A program made the position numbers and the translations under genes. Positions 25,989 to 34,651 of a stretch of DNA of 55,316 nucleotides are shown here, piece after piece. Under the pieces are notes generated by a model. The model searched no databases, was not told where the DNA came from, and saw only the letters and a list, made by a program, of their open reading frames with translations. Numbering within the stretch: position 1 is the stretch's first letter; every line of letters starts with the position of its first letter. Source of the DNA: Roseiarcus sp050015575 (lineage in GTDB: Bacteria > Pseudomonadota > Alphaproteobacteria > Rhizobiales > Beijerinckiaceae); assembly GCA_050015575.1 (NCBI GenBank), contig JBEKBD010000003.1:1-55316 (forward strand), given 5' to 3'.

Positions 25989-26037
25989 GGACACAAAAGC
26001 GCACTCAACCCATTGAAGTCGCTTCATCGCGGATCGG
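25989..26037 (+). repeat. dispersed repeat B, copy 2
   Basis: GGACACAAAAGCGCACTCAA continuing to TTCATCGCGGATCGG matches the reverse complement of 10678-10728. It lies in the roughly 300-bp gene-free stretch 25827-26122 upstream of brnT and past the stop of the tail-tube-like gene. Both copies encode KSAL-PL-S-HRG in one frame. Confidence 0.65.
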
Positions 26038-26122
26038 AACGCCCGCTCGCATGACGAATTCCGTGGTCTAAAGCCCGCGCTCCCTGCCGAACTTGCGCCG
26101 GATGCCCGCCCGACCGCGGCTC

Positions 26123-26638
26123 TCACGACGGCTCCGCCGGTTCCACCACCGACGTGTCGCGCTCCCAGCCTTCGTTCTCCAAGACGATGTGTTCGATGGC
26201 GACGGCGTCGCCGTCGGCGTTGGCGTCGAGGTCGGGCAGCGCCTCGTAGATCGAGGGCCAGCAGCGATAGATCTTGTAGGCGAGCACGAGTTGCCCGGCT
26301 TCGTTATAGAACTCGAGATAGACGTCCTTGCGAAAGTCGGCGAGCGAGACTTCGCTTCCCAAGGCCGCGCCGAGCCGCCAGACCTTGTTCGCCCAATCCT
26401 CGAATTCGCGATCCTGGGTGAGGCCGCGCTCGAGCGTGATCGGTTCGAATTGCGTCCGGCCCGGCGATTTGCGCGAAGTCGAAGGGTCGCCCCCCTCGCG
26501 ATGCTCGATGACCTCGGTGACGCGCCTGAGGCCGCTGACCTGCGAAACGCCGGCGACAAAGCGGCCATCCCATTTCAACCGAAACTTGAAGTTCTTGTAA
26601 GGGTCCAACCGTGTCGGATTGACAGGAAACTCCGCCAT
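26123..26638 (-). CDS. phage tail tube-like protein (T4 gp19 family), orphan
   Basis: A 171-residue protein of the conserved tail-tube family (PF06841) found in contractile phages, tailocins and extracellular contractile injection systems. Clear parts are NFKFRLKWDGRFVAGVSQVSGLRR at residues 16-39, a middle RKSPGRTQFEPITLERGLTQDREFEDWANKVW, then KDVYLEFYNEAGQLVLAYKIYRCWPSIYEALPDLDAN and IEHIVLENEGWERD. No sheath, baseplate, spike or ATPase gene is nearby. It is complete and uninterrupted, with codon use like the core genome, so it may be domesticated or work with a cluster elsewhere. Confidence 0.82.
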   Translation of the reverse strand: MAEFPVNPTRLDPYKNFKFRLKWDGRFVAGVSQVSGLRRVTEVIEHREGGDPSTSRKSPGRTQFEPITLERGLTQDREFEDWANKVWRLGAALGSEVSLADFRKDVYLEFYNEAGQLVLAYKIYRCWPSIYEALPDLDANADGDAVAIEHIVLENEGWERDTSVVEPAEPS

Positions 26639-26862
26639 GAGGATCTCCCTCGCTCTCAGAAAACGCTCGCGCTTTCTACACGATGACGTTGCGCATGTCC
26701 CGATTACGGCGGTTACGGTGAGACTTTACTCCATCCCCGTTCCTTCCGAGCGCGCCGCGACTTCATGCCCGCGTCCGGCCTTCCGCCGCCCCGTCCCCTC
26801 GCCCGCGCGTCTTCCGCCGGTCACAACGCCGAGATACGTCGTTGGAAAAGCGGAGGCTCTCG

Positions 26863-27105
26863 ATGGAAGACGAAACGGAGCAAACGGCCGAGCTCGATCG
26901 CCTGCAGGCCCTCTACAAGGCGGCGGTCGACCGATGGGTGAGGGCGATCCGCGAGGAAGAGGCGCTGGCCTCGGTCAATCATTCGGTCGCCGAAGTCGAC
27001 CAGTGGGAGGCGGCGCATTTTCGCGAGGACGAACTTCGCGACGCGGTCATCGCCGCCAAGAAGGAATACGAGGACGCGCTGCGCCGCGAGTTCTTCGCCT
27101 TTTGA
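26863..27105 (+). CDS. small helical hypothetical protein
   Basis: An 80-residue acidic, almost wholly helical protein (ELDRLQALYKAAVDRWVRAIREEEALAS; then REDELRDAVIAAKKEYEDALRR). It probably forms a coiled-coil or helical hairpin. ATG 26863 follows GCGGAGG. I do not recognise a family. It lies between the divergent tail-tube-like gene and proC. Confidence 0.65.
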   Translation: MEDETEQTAELDRLQALYKAAVDRWVRAIREEEALASVNHSVAEVDQWEAAHFREDELRDAVIAAKKEYEDALRREFFAF

Positions 27106-27245
27106 CGCCGGCCGGCGGCGACCCGCGCTTGTCCCTCCGCGATCCCAGGCCATAGCCTTGACATCGCGCCCGTCGGGTTGCTTGCTCGACGCGCCCCTCG
27201 CCGCGACGGCGAGGGTTCGAAGCGGCGGCGCGGGGGCGCAGCGCG

Positions 27246-28082
27246 ATGGAAGACGATTCGATGTCCGATTGGCCGCAATCCCTGACGCTCGTCGGGGCGG
27301 GCAAGATGGGCGAGGCGCTGCTGCGCGGGTGGCTCGCCGCCGGCCTCGAGCCGGCGCGCATCGCCATTCTCGAGCCGGCGCCCTCGCCGTCGATCAAGGA
27401 ACTCGCGGCCCGGCTCGCGATCCCGCTCGGCGCGGCGCGCAGCGCGCTTCGCCCGCCCGACGTTCTTTTTCTCGCCATCAAGCCGCAGATCCTGGCGACG
27501 GCGGCGGCCGACCTCGCGCCGCTCGCCGGCGCCGATACGCTGGTTATGTCCATCCTGGCGGGCAAGCGGATCGCCGATCTCGCGGCGCGGCTGCCGGACG
27601 CGCGCGCGTTCGTGCGCGCGATGCCGAACACGCCCGCGGCGGTCGGCCGCGGCGCCTCGGCGGGTTTCGCCAACCCGGCGGTGAGCGCGCGCCAACGCCA
27701 ATGGGCGCAAAACCTGATGCGCGCCGTCGGCGTCTTCGATTGGCTCCCTGACGAAACGCTGATCGACGCGGTCACCGCGATTTCCGGCTCCGGCCCGGCC
27801 TATGTCTTCGCGCTGGTCGAGGCGATGGCGGAGGCGGGCGAAACCATCGGCCTCTCCGCCGACCTGGCGATGAAGCTGGCGCGCGCGACCGTCGAGGGCG
27901 CGGGCGAGCTGCTGCATCGCGAGCCGGCCGTCGCCGCCGCCAAGCTGCGCGAGGCCGTCACGTCGCCGGGCGGCACCACCGCCGCGGCGCTCGCGGTCTT
28001 GCGCGCGCCGGACGGGCTCGCGGCGCTGATGACGCGCGCCGCCGCCGCCGCCAGGCGCCGCGCCGAGGAGCTCGCGGGCTGA
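27246..28082 (+). CDS. proC: pyrroline-5-carboxylate reductase
   Basis: A 278-residue enzyme for the last step of proline synthesis, reducing pyrroline-5-carboxylate with NAD(P)H. The N-terminal Rossmann motif is LVGAGKMGEALLRG. Further blocks are VLFLAIKPQ, VMSILAGKRI, RAMPNTPAAVG near residue 123 and the substrate/dimer region TAISGSGPAYVFALVEAMAEAG near 178, then REAVTSPGGTTAAAL. Translation may start at ATG 27246 or ATG 27261. The following TetR gene runs the same way. Confidence 0.95.
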   Translation: MEDDSMSDWPQSLTLVGAGKMGEALLRGWLAAGLEPARIAILEPAPSPSIKELAARLAIPLGAARSALRPPDVLFLAIKPQILATAAADLAPLAGADTLVMSILAGKRIADLAARLPDARAFVRAMPNTPAAVGRGASAGFANPAVSARQRQWAQNLMRAVGVFDWLPDETLIDAVTAISGSGPAYVFALVEAMAEAGETIGLSADLAMKLARATVEGAGELLHREPAVAAAKLREAVTSPGGTTAAALAVLRAPDGLAALMTRAAAAARRRAEELAG

Positions 28083-28148
28083 GCGCCTTGGCGTAAGGCC
28101 GCGCCAGCCCCCACAACGCGCGGCGAAGCCGGCAAAAAGGAACTCGCC

Positions 28149-28871
28149 ATGACCGAAGAGTCGAAATCCGCCGCCGCCCCCGCCTCGCGCGACGCGCGCG
28201 AGCGAATCGTCGACGCGCTGATGGCGCTGGCGGCCGAGCGCCGCTTCGAGGAGATCGCCATTCGCGACATCTGCGCCGCGGCGAAAATCTCGCTCGCCGA
28301 TTTCCGCGACGCGTTCCCGTCGAAGGGCGCGGTTCTCGCCGGCTTCGCCAAGCGCATCGACCGCGCGGCGCTGTCGGCCGGCGGCGCCGACCTCGACGCG
28401 GAAAAGCGCGACCGGCTGTTCGACGCGCTGATGCGCCGTCTCGACGCGATGGCGCCCTACCGCGAAGCGTTGCGCGAAATCGACGCCTGGCTGAGGCGCG
28501 ATCCGCTGGCGGCGCTGGCGTTCAATTCGTCGATGGTCAACTCGATGCGCTTCATGCTGGAGGCGGCGGGGATCGACAGCGAGGGGCTGGCCGGCGCGAT
28601 CACGCTGCAAGGCCTGGCGTTCGTCTGGGCGCGCGTCGTCGCGGTCTGGCTCGACGATTCCGAGCCGGATCTTGCCAAGACCATGGCCGAGCTCGATCGC
28701 GCGTTGACGCGCGGCGAACGCGCGGTCGCCGGCCTCGAGCGGCTCGAGCGCGTCGCCGCGCCCTTCAAGGCGATCGCGCTCGCCGCCCTGGAGCGGCGCG
28801 GACGGGCGGGCGACGCGTTCCGCCGCCGCGCGCGCGAGGCCGACGCGCCGCGCGAGCCGGACGCGCCCTGA
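28149..28871 (+). CDS. TetR family transcriptional regulator
   Basis: A 240-residue regulator. The N-terminal helix-turn-helix spans about residues 16-65 (RERIVDALMALAAERRFEEIAIRDICAAAKISLADFRDAFPSKGAVLAGF). The C-terminal helical domain resembles the COQ9-like ligand domains of some alphaproteobacterial members. It lies 66 bp after proC, a neighbourhood I recall from related genomes. The ligand and targets are unknown. Confidence 0.85.
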   Translation: MTEESKSAAAPASRDARERIVDALMALAAERRFEEIAIRDICAAAKISLADFRDAFPSKGAVLAGFAKRIDRAALSAGGADLDAEKRDRLFDALMRRLDAMAPYREALREIDAWLRRDPLAALAFNSSMVNSMRFMLEAAGIDSEGLAGAITLQGLAFVWARVVAVWLDDSEPDLAKTMAELDRALTRGERAVAGLERLERVAAPFKAIALAALERRGRAGDAFRRRAREADAPREPDAP

Positions 28872-29045
28872 CCGGCCGCCAAGCGCCTTCGCCAACGAAG
28901 CCGCAGGCGAACGCCTCAAATTTGACTCTTCGGCGCAATCGCGCGCCAGCCATGGCGCGCGATAATTGCCGGTAAAAGCCTGATTCAGCGAGGTTTAACC
29001 ACTTGCGTTAGCGCGCTTTGAGCGGCCGGCCGGCAAGCTCTCGCC

Positions 29046-29636
29046 ATGATCCTCGCTCAACCCTGGGACCTGGCGATGCAACCGGCGCCGATGCCCGGCG
29101 CCTTCGCGCCGCGGCAGTTCGCGGCGCCGGACGCGCGCGCCGACGGCCGCCGCCGGCTGGTGCGGCTCGACGCCGAGACCGTCGTCATCGCGCGCGTCGT
29201 CGCCGGCGTGCCGATGAAGGTTGCGATCCCGACCCGCGCCTATTGCGGCGTCGTGCTGCGTCTGTCGAGCGTGCGCGATGACGGCTTCAGCTACGAAATC
29301 CGCCTTGCCCACGCCGACCCCGACCTCTGCGTCACCCTCGCCGAGGCCGACGACGATTGGGACATCAACGCGGAGTGGCGGCTATGGGCGCGGGCCCTCG
29401 GCCTGCCGACGCTGGTCGAGCGCCTCGAGGGGCGCGCCGAACCGGACCGGCCGATGCTCGGCAAGGTCGCGGCCCGCCGCCCCGCCCCGCGGCGGCGCGG
29501 CAAGACGATGGCCTCGCGGCGCCCGCGCTTCCTGACCCGCCGCAAGGTCGGCCGCCCGGCGCCTGGCGCGCCGGCGAGCGCGGGCGAGCGCGAAGGACCG
29601 CGCGAAGGATTCGGCGGCGCCGATCCGGAGCGGTGA
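29046..29636 (+). CDS. DUF6101 family protein
   Basis: A 196-residue protein of a Hyphomicrobiales-restricted family of unknown function. The core reads VPMKVAIPTRAYCGVVLRLSSVRDDGFSYEIRLAHADPDLCVTLAEADDDWDINAEWRLWARALGLP (about residues 55-125). It ends in a very basic tail (RRPAPRRRGKTMASRRPRFLTRRKVGR) that could bind nucleic acid or membrane. The family assignment is from memory of this core and is fairly secure; the role is not known. Confidence 0.75.
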   Translation: MILAQPWDLAMQPAPMPGAFAPRQFAAPDARADGRRRLVRLDAETVVIARVVAGVPMKVAIPTRAYCGVVLRLSSVRDDGFSYEIRLAHADPDLCVTLAEADDDWDINAEWRLWARALGLPTLVERLEGRAEPDRPMLGKVAARRPAPRRRGKTMASRRPRFLTRRKVGRPAPGAPASAGEREGPREGFGGADPER

Positions 29637-29656
29637 GAGGCCGCGCGCCGCTTGCT

Positions 29657-30862
29657 CTATCCCATCGCCGCCAGCGCCTGACCTAAATCCTCGATCAGAT
29701 CGTCGACGTCTTCGAGGCCGACCGACAGGCGAAGCAATCCCGGTCCGATGCCGAGCGCGGCGCGCTGCTCGGGCTTGAGACGCTGGTGCGTCGTCGTCTC
29801 GGGATGGGTGATCAGGCTCTTGGCGTCGCCGAGGTTGTTGGAAATGCCGATGATCGACAGCGCGTCGGCCATCGCGAAGGCCTCCCGCTTGCCGCCCTTG
29901 ACCTCGAACGCGACGAGCGTGCCGCCGCTCGCCATCTGCCGCTCAGCGACGGCGCGTTGCGGATGATCGGCGCGTCCGGGATAGAGGACCCGCGCGATCT
30001 TGCCGTGGTCGGCGAGATAATCGGCGATCTTTGCCGCCGAGCGGTCCTGCTGGGCGACGCGCAGCGGCAGCGTCTCCAGCGACTTGAGCATGACCCAGGC
30101 GTTGAACGGCGAAAGGCACGGCCCGGTCTGGCGCAGGAAATTGTGGATGTGCTCCGCGATGAACGCCTCGGAGGCGAGGATCACGCCGCCGAGGGTGCGT
30201 CCCTGTCCGTCGATGTGCTTGGTGGCGGAATAGACGACGCAGTCGGCGCCGAGCTTCAGCGGGTGCTGCAGCATCGGCGAAGCGAAGACGTTGTCGACCA
30301 CCAACCTCGCGCCGCCGGCGTGGACGATTGCCGCCACGCCGGCGATGTCGATCACCTCCAGCGTCGGATTGGTCGGGCTTTCGAGAAAGGCGCATCGGGT
30401 GTTGCGGCGCATCGCGGCGCGCCACGCGGCGAGGTTCGCGCCCTCGACCAGGGTCGAGGCGACGCCGAAGCGTGGCAACAGCTCCTCGACGACGTAGAGA
30501 CACGAGCCGAACAGCGCCCGCGCCGCGACGACGTGATCGCCGGCCTTGAGCTGGCCCATCATCGCGGCGGTGACCGCCGCCATGCCGCTGGCGGTGGCGC
30601 GCGCCGCTTCGGCGCCTTCGAAGAGCGCCATGCGGCGCTCGAACATCGCCACCGTCGGATTGGAGAAACGCGAATAGACGAACCCCGGCGCGTCGCCCTT
30701 GAAGCGCGCCTCCGCCTCCGCGCTCGTGTCGTAGAGATAGCCCTGGGTGAGGAACAGCGCCTCGGAGGTCTCCTCGAACTGCGAACGCATCGCGCCGCCG
30801 TGAACCAGCCGGGTCGCCGGACGCAACGTCTGGGGATCGCGGGACTTGCGGGGATTGGCCAT
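29657..30862 (-). CDS. metZ: O-succinylhomoserine sulfhydrylase
   Basis: A 401-residue PLP enzyme of the Cys/Met metabolism family that makes homocysteine directly from O-succinylhomoserine and sulfide. Visible features are TRLVHGGAMRSQFEETSEALFLTQGYLYD at the N-terminus, FVYSRFSNPTVAMFERR near residue 60, and the PLP lysine in VYSATKHIDGQGRTLGG near residue 210. The C-terminal SLITHPETTTHQRL is typical. A SAM-II riboswitch lies about 75 nt upstream, which fits the methionine pathway and helps separate it from related lyases. Confidence 0.93.
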   Translation of the reverse strand: MANPRKSRDPQTLRPATRLVHGGAMRSQFEETSEALFLTQGYLYDTSAEAEARFKGDAPGFVYSRFSNPTVAMFERRMALFEGAEAARATASGMAAVTAAMMGQLKAGDHVVAARALFGSCLYVVEELLPRFGVASTLVEGANLAAWRAAMRRNTRCAFLESPTNPTLEVIDIAGVAAIVHAGGARLVVDNVFASPMLQHPLKLGADCVVYSATKHIDGQGRTLGGVILASEAFIAEHIHNFLRQTGPCLSPFNAWVMLKSLETLPLRVAQQDRSAAKIADYLADHGKIARVLYPGRADHPQRAVAERQMASGGTLVAFEVKGGKREAFAMADALSIIGISNNLGDAKSLITHPETTTHQRLKPEQRAALGIGPGLLRLSVGLEDVDDLIEDLGQALAAMG

Positions 30863-30936
30863 AAGCGCGCTCCTTTGCTGCCCGGATTTAGTCTTCCGGA
30901 CTTAGGGTTCGAGAACAGGGCGCGTTTTTTAAGAAG

Positions 30937-30998
30937 CCCCGATCTTTTAGCCCGTTGTTTTACGTGGCGGCAAGCCGACCGGCTCAAATGACCACGAA
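30937..30998 (-). promoter_or_regulatory. SAM-II riboswitch
   Basis: On the minus strand the leader reads CGTGGTCATTTGAGCC, GGTCGGCTTGCCGCCACG, then TAAAACAACGGGCTAAAAG. This matches the SAM-II (metA) aptamer: P1 formed by CGTGG (30996-30992) and CCACG (30967-30963), a pyrimidine/purine-rich loop, and the downstream GGGCTAAAAG that closes the pseudoknot. It ends about 75 nt before the metZ start. High S-adenosylmethionine should reduce metZ expression, usually by hiding translation signals. Confidence 0.88.
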
Positions 30999-31133
30999 CG
31001 CGCCTCCTTAGTCCGCCAGGCCGCCCGGCGTCAACTTCCGCCCCGCGAAAACAACATGTTGACGGCGCCGCCGGGCGGCTCCCACGGCGCGGGAAAGCCG
31101 ATATAGTGGGCGGGATGCGCCGGACCGCCCGCC

Positions 31134-32345
31134 ATGAGCCCTGAGCCGAAGACCGCCGCGCGCCGGCGCCATGCGCCGCCGAAATTGCTCGAAGGGACCG
31201 ACCTTGCCGAGGACGGCTATTTCGACGCGCCGTTCGGCCTGTTCGCGCGCCGCAAGATCAAGGCGATGGCGCATCGCCGACTGATTGTCGCCGCGCGCGC
31301 TCTCGAGGACGAGCAATATCAGCCCGCCAGCCTGGATTTGAGGCTCGGCAAAGAGGCCTACCGCGTCCGCGCCAGTTTCCTGCCCGGCCGGAGACGAACG
31401 GTGAAGGAGCACCTCGACAGCCTCAGCCCCGAACCGGTTTCGCTGAGCGGCGACGGCGCCGTGCTGGAAAAGGGGATCGTCTATATCGCGCGGCTGGCGG
31501 AAAGCCTCTCGCTCTTGCCAAGCCTGTCGGGCGCCGCCAACCCGAAGAGCTCGACCGGCCGACTCGATATCTTCACGCGCCTGATCGTCGATCGCGCCGA
31601 GGCCTTCGACGAGGCGCCGTTGGGCTATCGCGGCGATCTGTGGTTGGAGATTTCGCCGCGCAGCTTCAGCGTCCGCGTGCGCGAAGGATCGCGGCTCAGT
31701 CAAATCCGGTTCCGCAGCCGCAGCTCGCAGCATATGGACAAATTCAAGTTCACCTTGAGCGACGACGAAATAAAGAAGCGGCACGCGCTGAGGCCGCTGG
31801 TCGACGGCGACATCGACGTGCGCGAGGGCTTGGTGGTGCGGGTCGCGCTGAGCGGCGACGCCAAAGACGTCGTCGGCTATCGCGCCATCAAGAACGGCAA
31901 TGTGATCGACGTCGACAAGCCCGCCGGCTACGCCGCCGAGGATTTCTGGGAGCCGATCTACGCGCGCGCGGATGGACGGCTCATTCTCGACCCCGACGAG
32001 TTCTACATTCTCGCCAGCCGGGAGAAGGTGCAGATTCCGCCCGACCTCGCCGCCGAAATGGCGCCGATCGATCCGGCGATCGGCGAATTCCGCGTTCACT
32101 ACGCCGGCTTCTTCGATCCCGGCTTCGGCTGCGGCCCCGACGGCCGCCCGAGCGCGCGCGCCGTGCTCGAAGTGCGCAGCCGCGACGTGCCGTTTCTGAT
32201 CGAGGACGGGCAGCCGGTCGGCCGTCTCATCTTCGAAGAACTGGCCGACGCCGCCGACGAACTCTACGGCGCGAGCGCGACGTCGAATTACCAGGGCCAG
32301 GGACTGAAGCTGTCGAAGCACTTTCGCGCCTTCGGCGGGACCTGA
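31134..32345 (+). CDS. dcd: 2'-deoxycytidine 5'-triphosphate deaminase, double-length type
   Basis: A 403-residue protein, about twice the length of classical Dcd (190). The alphaproteobacterial form has two dUTPase-fold halves. Recognisable segments are QPASLDLRLGKEAYRVRASFLP near residue 65, ANPKSSTGRLDIFTRLIVDR near residue 137, and in the second half AGFFDPGFGCGPDGRPSARAVLEVRSRDVPFLIEDGQPVGRLIFE. The Ser-Arg pair in PKSSTGR corresponds to the active-site loop. It turns dCTP into dUTP for thymidylate supply. The tRNA-Gly gene follows 82 bp downstream. Confidence 0.9.
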   Translation: MSPEPKTAARRRHAPPKLLEGTDLAEDGYFDAPFGLFARRKIKAMAHRRLIVAARALEDEQYQPASLDLRLGKEAYRVRASFLPGRRRTVKEHLDSLSPEPVSLSGDGAVLEKGIVYIARLAESLSLLPSLSGAANPKSSTGRLDIFTRLIVDRAEAFDEAPLGYRGDLWLEISPRSFSVRVREGSRLSQIRFRSRSSQHMDKFKFTLSDDEIKKRHALRPLVDGDIDVREGLVVRVALSGDAKDVVGYRAIKNGNVIDVDKPAGYAAEDFWEPIYARADGRLILDPDEFYILASREKVQIPPDLAAEMAPIDPAIGEFRVHYAGFFDPGFGCGPDGRPSARAVLEVRSRDVPFLIEDGQPVGRLIFEELADAADELYGASATSNYQGQGLKLSKHFRAFGGT

Positions 32346-32427
32346 AGAATCGCCGCTCGCCGCGCTTGCCGCCCGCGCGCGCGCCGCGCTATAAACGGCC
32401 TTGCGTCGTCCCTCGGGAAAGGCGGCC

Positions 32428-32501
32428 GCGGGCGTAGTTCAATGGCAGAACGGAAGCTTCCCAAGCTTCACACGAGGGTTCGATTCCCTTCGCCCGCTCC
32501 A
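32428..32501 (+). tRNA. tRNA-Gly (CCC)
   Basis: A full cloverleaf with encoded CCA. Acceptor GCGGGCG pairs with CGCCCGC, the D stem is GTTC/GAAC and the anticodon stem GAAGC/GCTTC encloses loop TTCCCAA (anticodon CCC). The T arm is GAGGG-TTCGATT-CCCTT and the discriminator base is U. It reads GGG codons. No integrase or attachment repeat is seen beside it. Confidence 0.95.
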
Positions 32502-32962
32502 TCTTCCCTGAGGCGCCGATTCGGCGACGTCCGGCCGAGCGGATTGGCCGCTTTTGGCGCCCGCCAGCGCGGGGTCGTCGGTCGTTCCCGCCATGATCGG
32601 ATGCCCTTGACGGCCCGCGCCGCCACGTTGCGGGAGCGCGAGCGGCAGGCGAGGCTGCGTCTTTTCCCGCCACTCTCCTGTGGTTGCAACTCCAGTGTGA
32701 TGGCCGACATCGGCGTTTCCGTCGGCGGCGGCGGCGGCATGGGTCAACGCGCCGCACCCCTTCTCGGCGAAAACGGCATAAAAGCAGTCCGTGGCGCGGC
32801 CGGTCCGGGTCGCGAGGCCGTCCGCGGCCGGTTCGACAGGCGGACGCCGGACCGTCTCGAGGCCCGCGACGCGCCGGGGGATCGGGCGTCCGGCGGCCGA
32901 CGGCGCCGCCGGAGGAGCGATGGCGTGACCGAGTTTTCAATGACCAACGATAGGAGCGTCTC
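32502..32962. other. gene-free stretch after tRNA-Gly
   Basis: About 460 bp. I see no convincing gene, RNA or palindrome here. Open frames on both strands have no family resemblance; the minus-strand ones only read the tRNA backwards. A Shine-Dalgarno (TAGGAGCG) for the next gene lies at its right end. Confidence 0.5.
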
Positions 32963-33661
32963 GTGACATTTCCCGTTGTGCCCGATCCGGCCGAAACGGC
33001 CCGGCATTTCATCAGCGCGATGAAAAAATCCAAACGGCTCGAATCGCCTTACACCCGATGGTTGCTGGAAGACGCGCTGCCGGAGAGCGCTTGCATCGGC
33101 GTGATGACGTTGCCGATCAAGCCGCCGGATTTCGCCGATTGCGGCGGCGTGCGCGACCTGGGCGAGAACAACCGGAAACGCACCTTCTTCACGCCCAAGC
33201 TGCAAGACGACTTTCCCACGGTGAAGGCTTTCGTCGAAGCGTTCCAACGCCCCGAGGTCGCGCGGCAATTTTCCGAGACCTGTCGGCTTGCGCCGGAAAG
33301 GCTCGAGGGCGGCTTTTTGCGGATCGAATATATGCAGGACACCGACGGCGCGTGGCTCAAGCCGCATCCCGACATCACCGCCAAGCTGTTCTCGATGGTG
33401 ATCTATCTGTGCACCGGGCCGGAAGCGAAGAACTGGGGCACCGATATCTACGACGCCAACCAAAAATGGGTCGATCGCGGAACGGCGAAATTCAACAGCG
33501 CCGTGATTTTCGTTCGCAGTGAAACGACCTTCCATGGATTTGAAAAGCGTCCGATCGTCGGCGTGCGCCGCTTGCTGGAGGTCAATTACGTCGTCCCCGA
33601 ATGGCGCGACCGTTGGCAACTTTGTCTGCCGGACCGGCCTGTGACCCTAGGGCGAAAATGA
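32963..33661 (+). CDS. 2OG-Fe(II) oxygenase-like protein 1
   Basis: A 232-residue protein with the double-stranded beta-helix iron site pattern: H135-P-D137 in LKPHPDITAK, distal H191 in TTFHGFEKRP, and an Arg (R202 or R203, VRRLLEVNYV) at the place of the 2-oxoglutarate-binding residue. That suggests a prolyl-4-hydroxylase-like or sugar/peptide hydroxylase. The start is GTG 32963 with TAGGAGCG upstream. A related gene follows 86 bp downstream. The substrate is unknown. Confidence 0.72.
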   Translation: MTFPVVPDPAETARHFISAMKKSKRLESPYTRWLLEDALPESACIGVMTLPIKPPDFADCGGVRDLGENNRKRTFFTPKLQDDFPTVKAFVEAFQRPEVARQFSETCRLAPERLEGGFLRIEYMQDTDGAWLKPHPDITAKLFSMVIYLCTGPEAKNWGTDIYDANQKWVDRGTAKFNSAVIFVRSETTFHGFEKRPIVGVRRLLEVNYVVPEWRDRWQLCLPDRPVTLGRK

Positions 33662-33747
33662 AATCGCGAGACCAGGAAACAGAGCCCAAGCGCTCGAAGC
33701 GTTCGATTCCTTGACCGCGGCTTGCGCGCAATTCACGAGGGAGAATC

Positions 33748-34446
33748 ATGTCACAGGTCGATCAACCGTTCGTCATGCTGGACGAAGCCGCCCTATCCGC
33801 GATGGAGGTTCGCCACGATCCGTACGATTATGCATTCGTCGATCAGGCGATTCCGTTGAGCCGAAGAGAGGAGGTCTTGGCGGACGCGCCGGTCATTCCC
33901 CATCGCGGCACCTACGGTATCCCAAACCTGCGCTACGGCCCGAAATTCGACGCCGTGCTCAAGGACTTGCAGAACCCCCGGTTCCGCAAGATCGTCGAGA
34001 AGAAATTCGGCGTCGATCTCTCCCACGCCTATCCGACGCTCGTCATGATGGGAAACACCACCGGCCACTACAACGAAGGCTACGCCCACCCCGACTCCAA
34101 GCACAAGCTCTTCACCGTGCTGCTGGGGTTCACCCGCGAATATCCCTACGAGCGGGGTCGGCTTCGCATCCTGCGCAGCAACGACCGTGAGGACTACGCC
34201 TTCGAATACAAGCCGGAATTCGGCAAGATGTGCCTGTTCCGAGTTTCCGACAAGTCGTGGCACGGCTTCCTCCCGCAGAAGAGCCAGCGCATGAGCCTGC
34301 AGTTCTGCTGGGTGGACTCGAAGTCCTACGCAAGACAAACCTACGTGCGCCACTACGTCAGCGCGGTCGCCAAGGCGACTCCGGGTTTCAACAAGCTCCT
34401 CGAGTATTTGCCGAGGAACTGGAGAAAATTGTTGCCGTGGAACTGA
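33748..34446 (+). CDS. 2OG-Fe(II) oxygenase-like protein 2
   Basis: A 232-residue protein with the same site spacing as its neighbour: H114-P-D116 in GYAHPDSKHKLFTVLLGF, distal H172 in KSWHGFLPQ and R181 in RMSLQFCWV. Around the first motif the two genes share HPD-x4-KLF and hydrophobic strands, so they are probably distant paralogues. GAGGGAGA precedes the ATG. It ends at the edge of repeat A copy 2. The function is unknown; hydroxylation of a surface or secreted product is one idea. Confidence 0.72.
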   Translation: MSQVDQPFVMLDEAALSAMEVRHDPYDYAFVDQAIPLSRREEVLADAPVIPHRGTYGIPNLRYGPKFDAVLKDLQNPRFRKIVEKKFGVDLSHAYPTLVMMGNTTGHYNEGYAHPDSKHKLFTVLLGFTREYPYERGRLRILRSNDREDYAFEYKPEFGKMCLFRVSDKSWHGFLPQKSQRMSLQFCWVDSKSYARQTYVRHYVSAVAKATPGFNKLLEYLPRNWRKLLPWN

Positions 34447-34633
34447 GATAGCTTCCGGGTGAAGTGTTCGTCGGAGTATGGGCGCTGCGCTTGACCCGCG
34501 CTCGGCGTCAAGGCCGACCCCGTTTCACGGTTCGCGCGCCATAGGGCGTTCGCCAGAACGCCCGCCTCTCGACGGGCTGCGCGCGCGAGCCTTGACGCTT
34601 GCACGCGGTTCAGGCTCTCGGTTTCCATGATCG
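34447..34633 (-). repeat. dispersed repeat A, copy 2
   Basis: Starts TAGCTTCCGGGTGAAGTGTT and runs to CATGATCG. Reverse complemented, it matches 8071-8218, with a roughly 40-bp insertion in the middle. The coding-like string is again SL-R--ASRLAR, RETG-ALTPS, QAQRP-SDEHFTRK. It fills the gap between the second oxygenase gene and mutM. Confidence 0.75.
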
Positions 34634-34651
34634 TTTCTGCGGAAGCCGGCG

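Noticed and set aside
31008..32321. 437-residue minus-strand frame opposite dcd
   Set aside because: Antisense shadow; the plus strand has the recognisable dCTP deaminase motifs.
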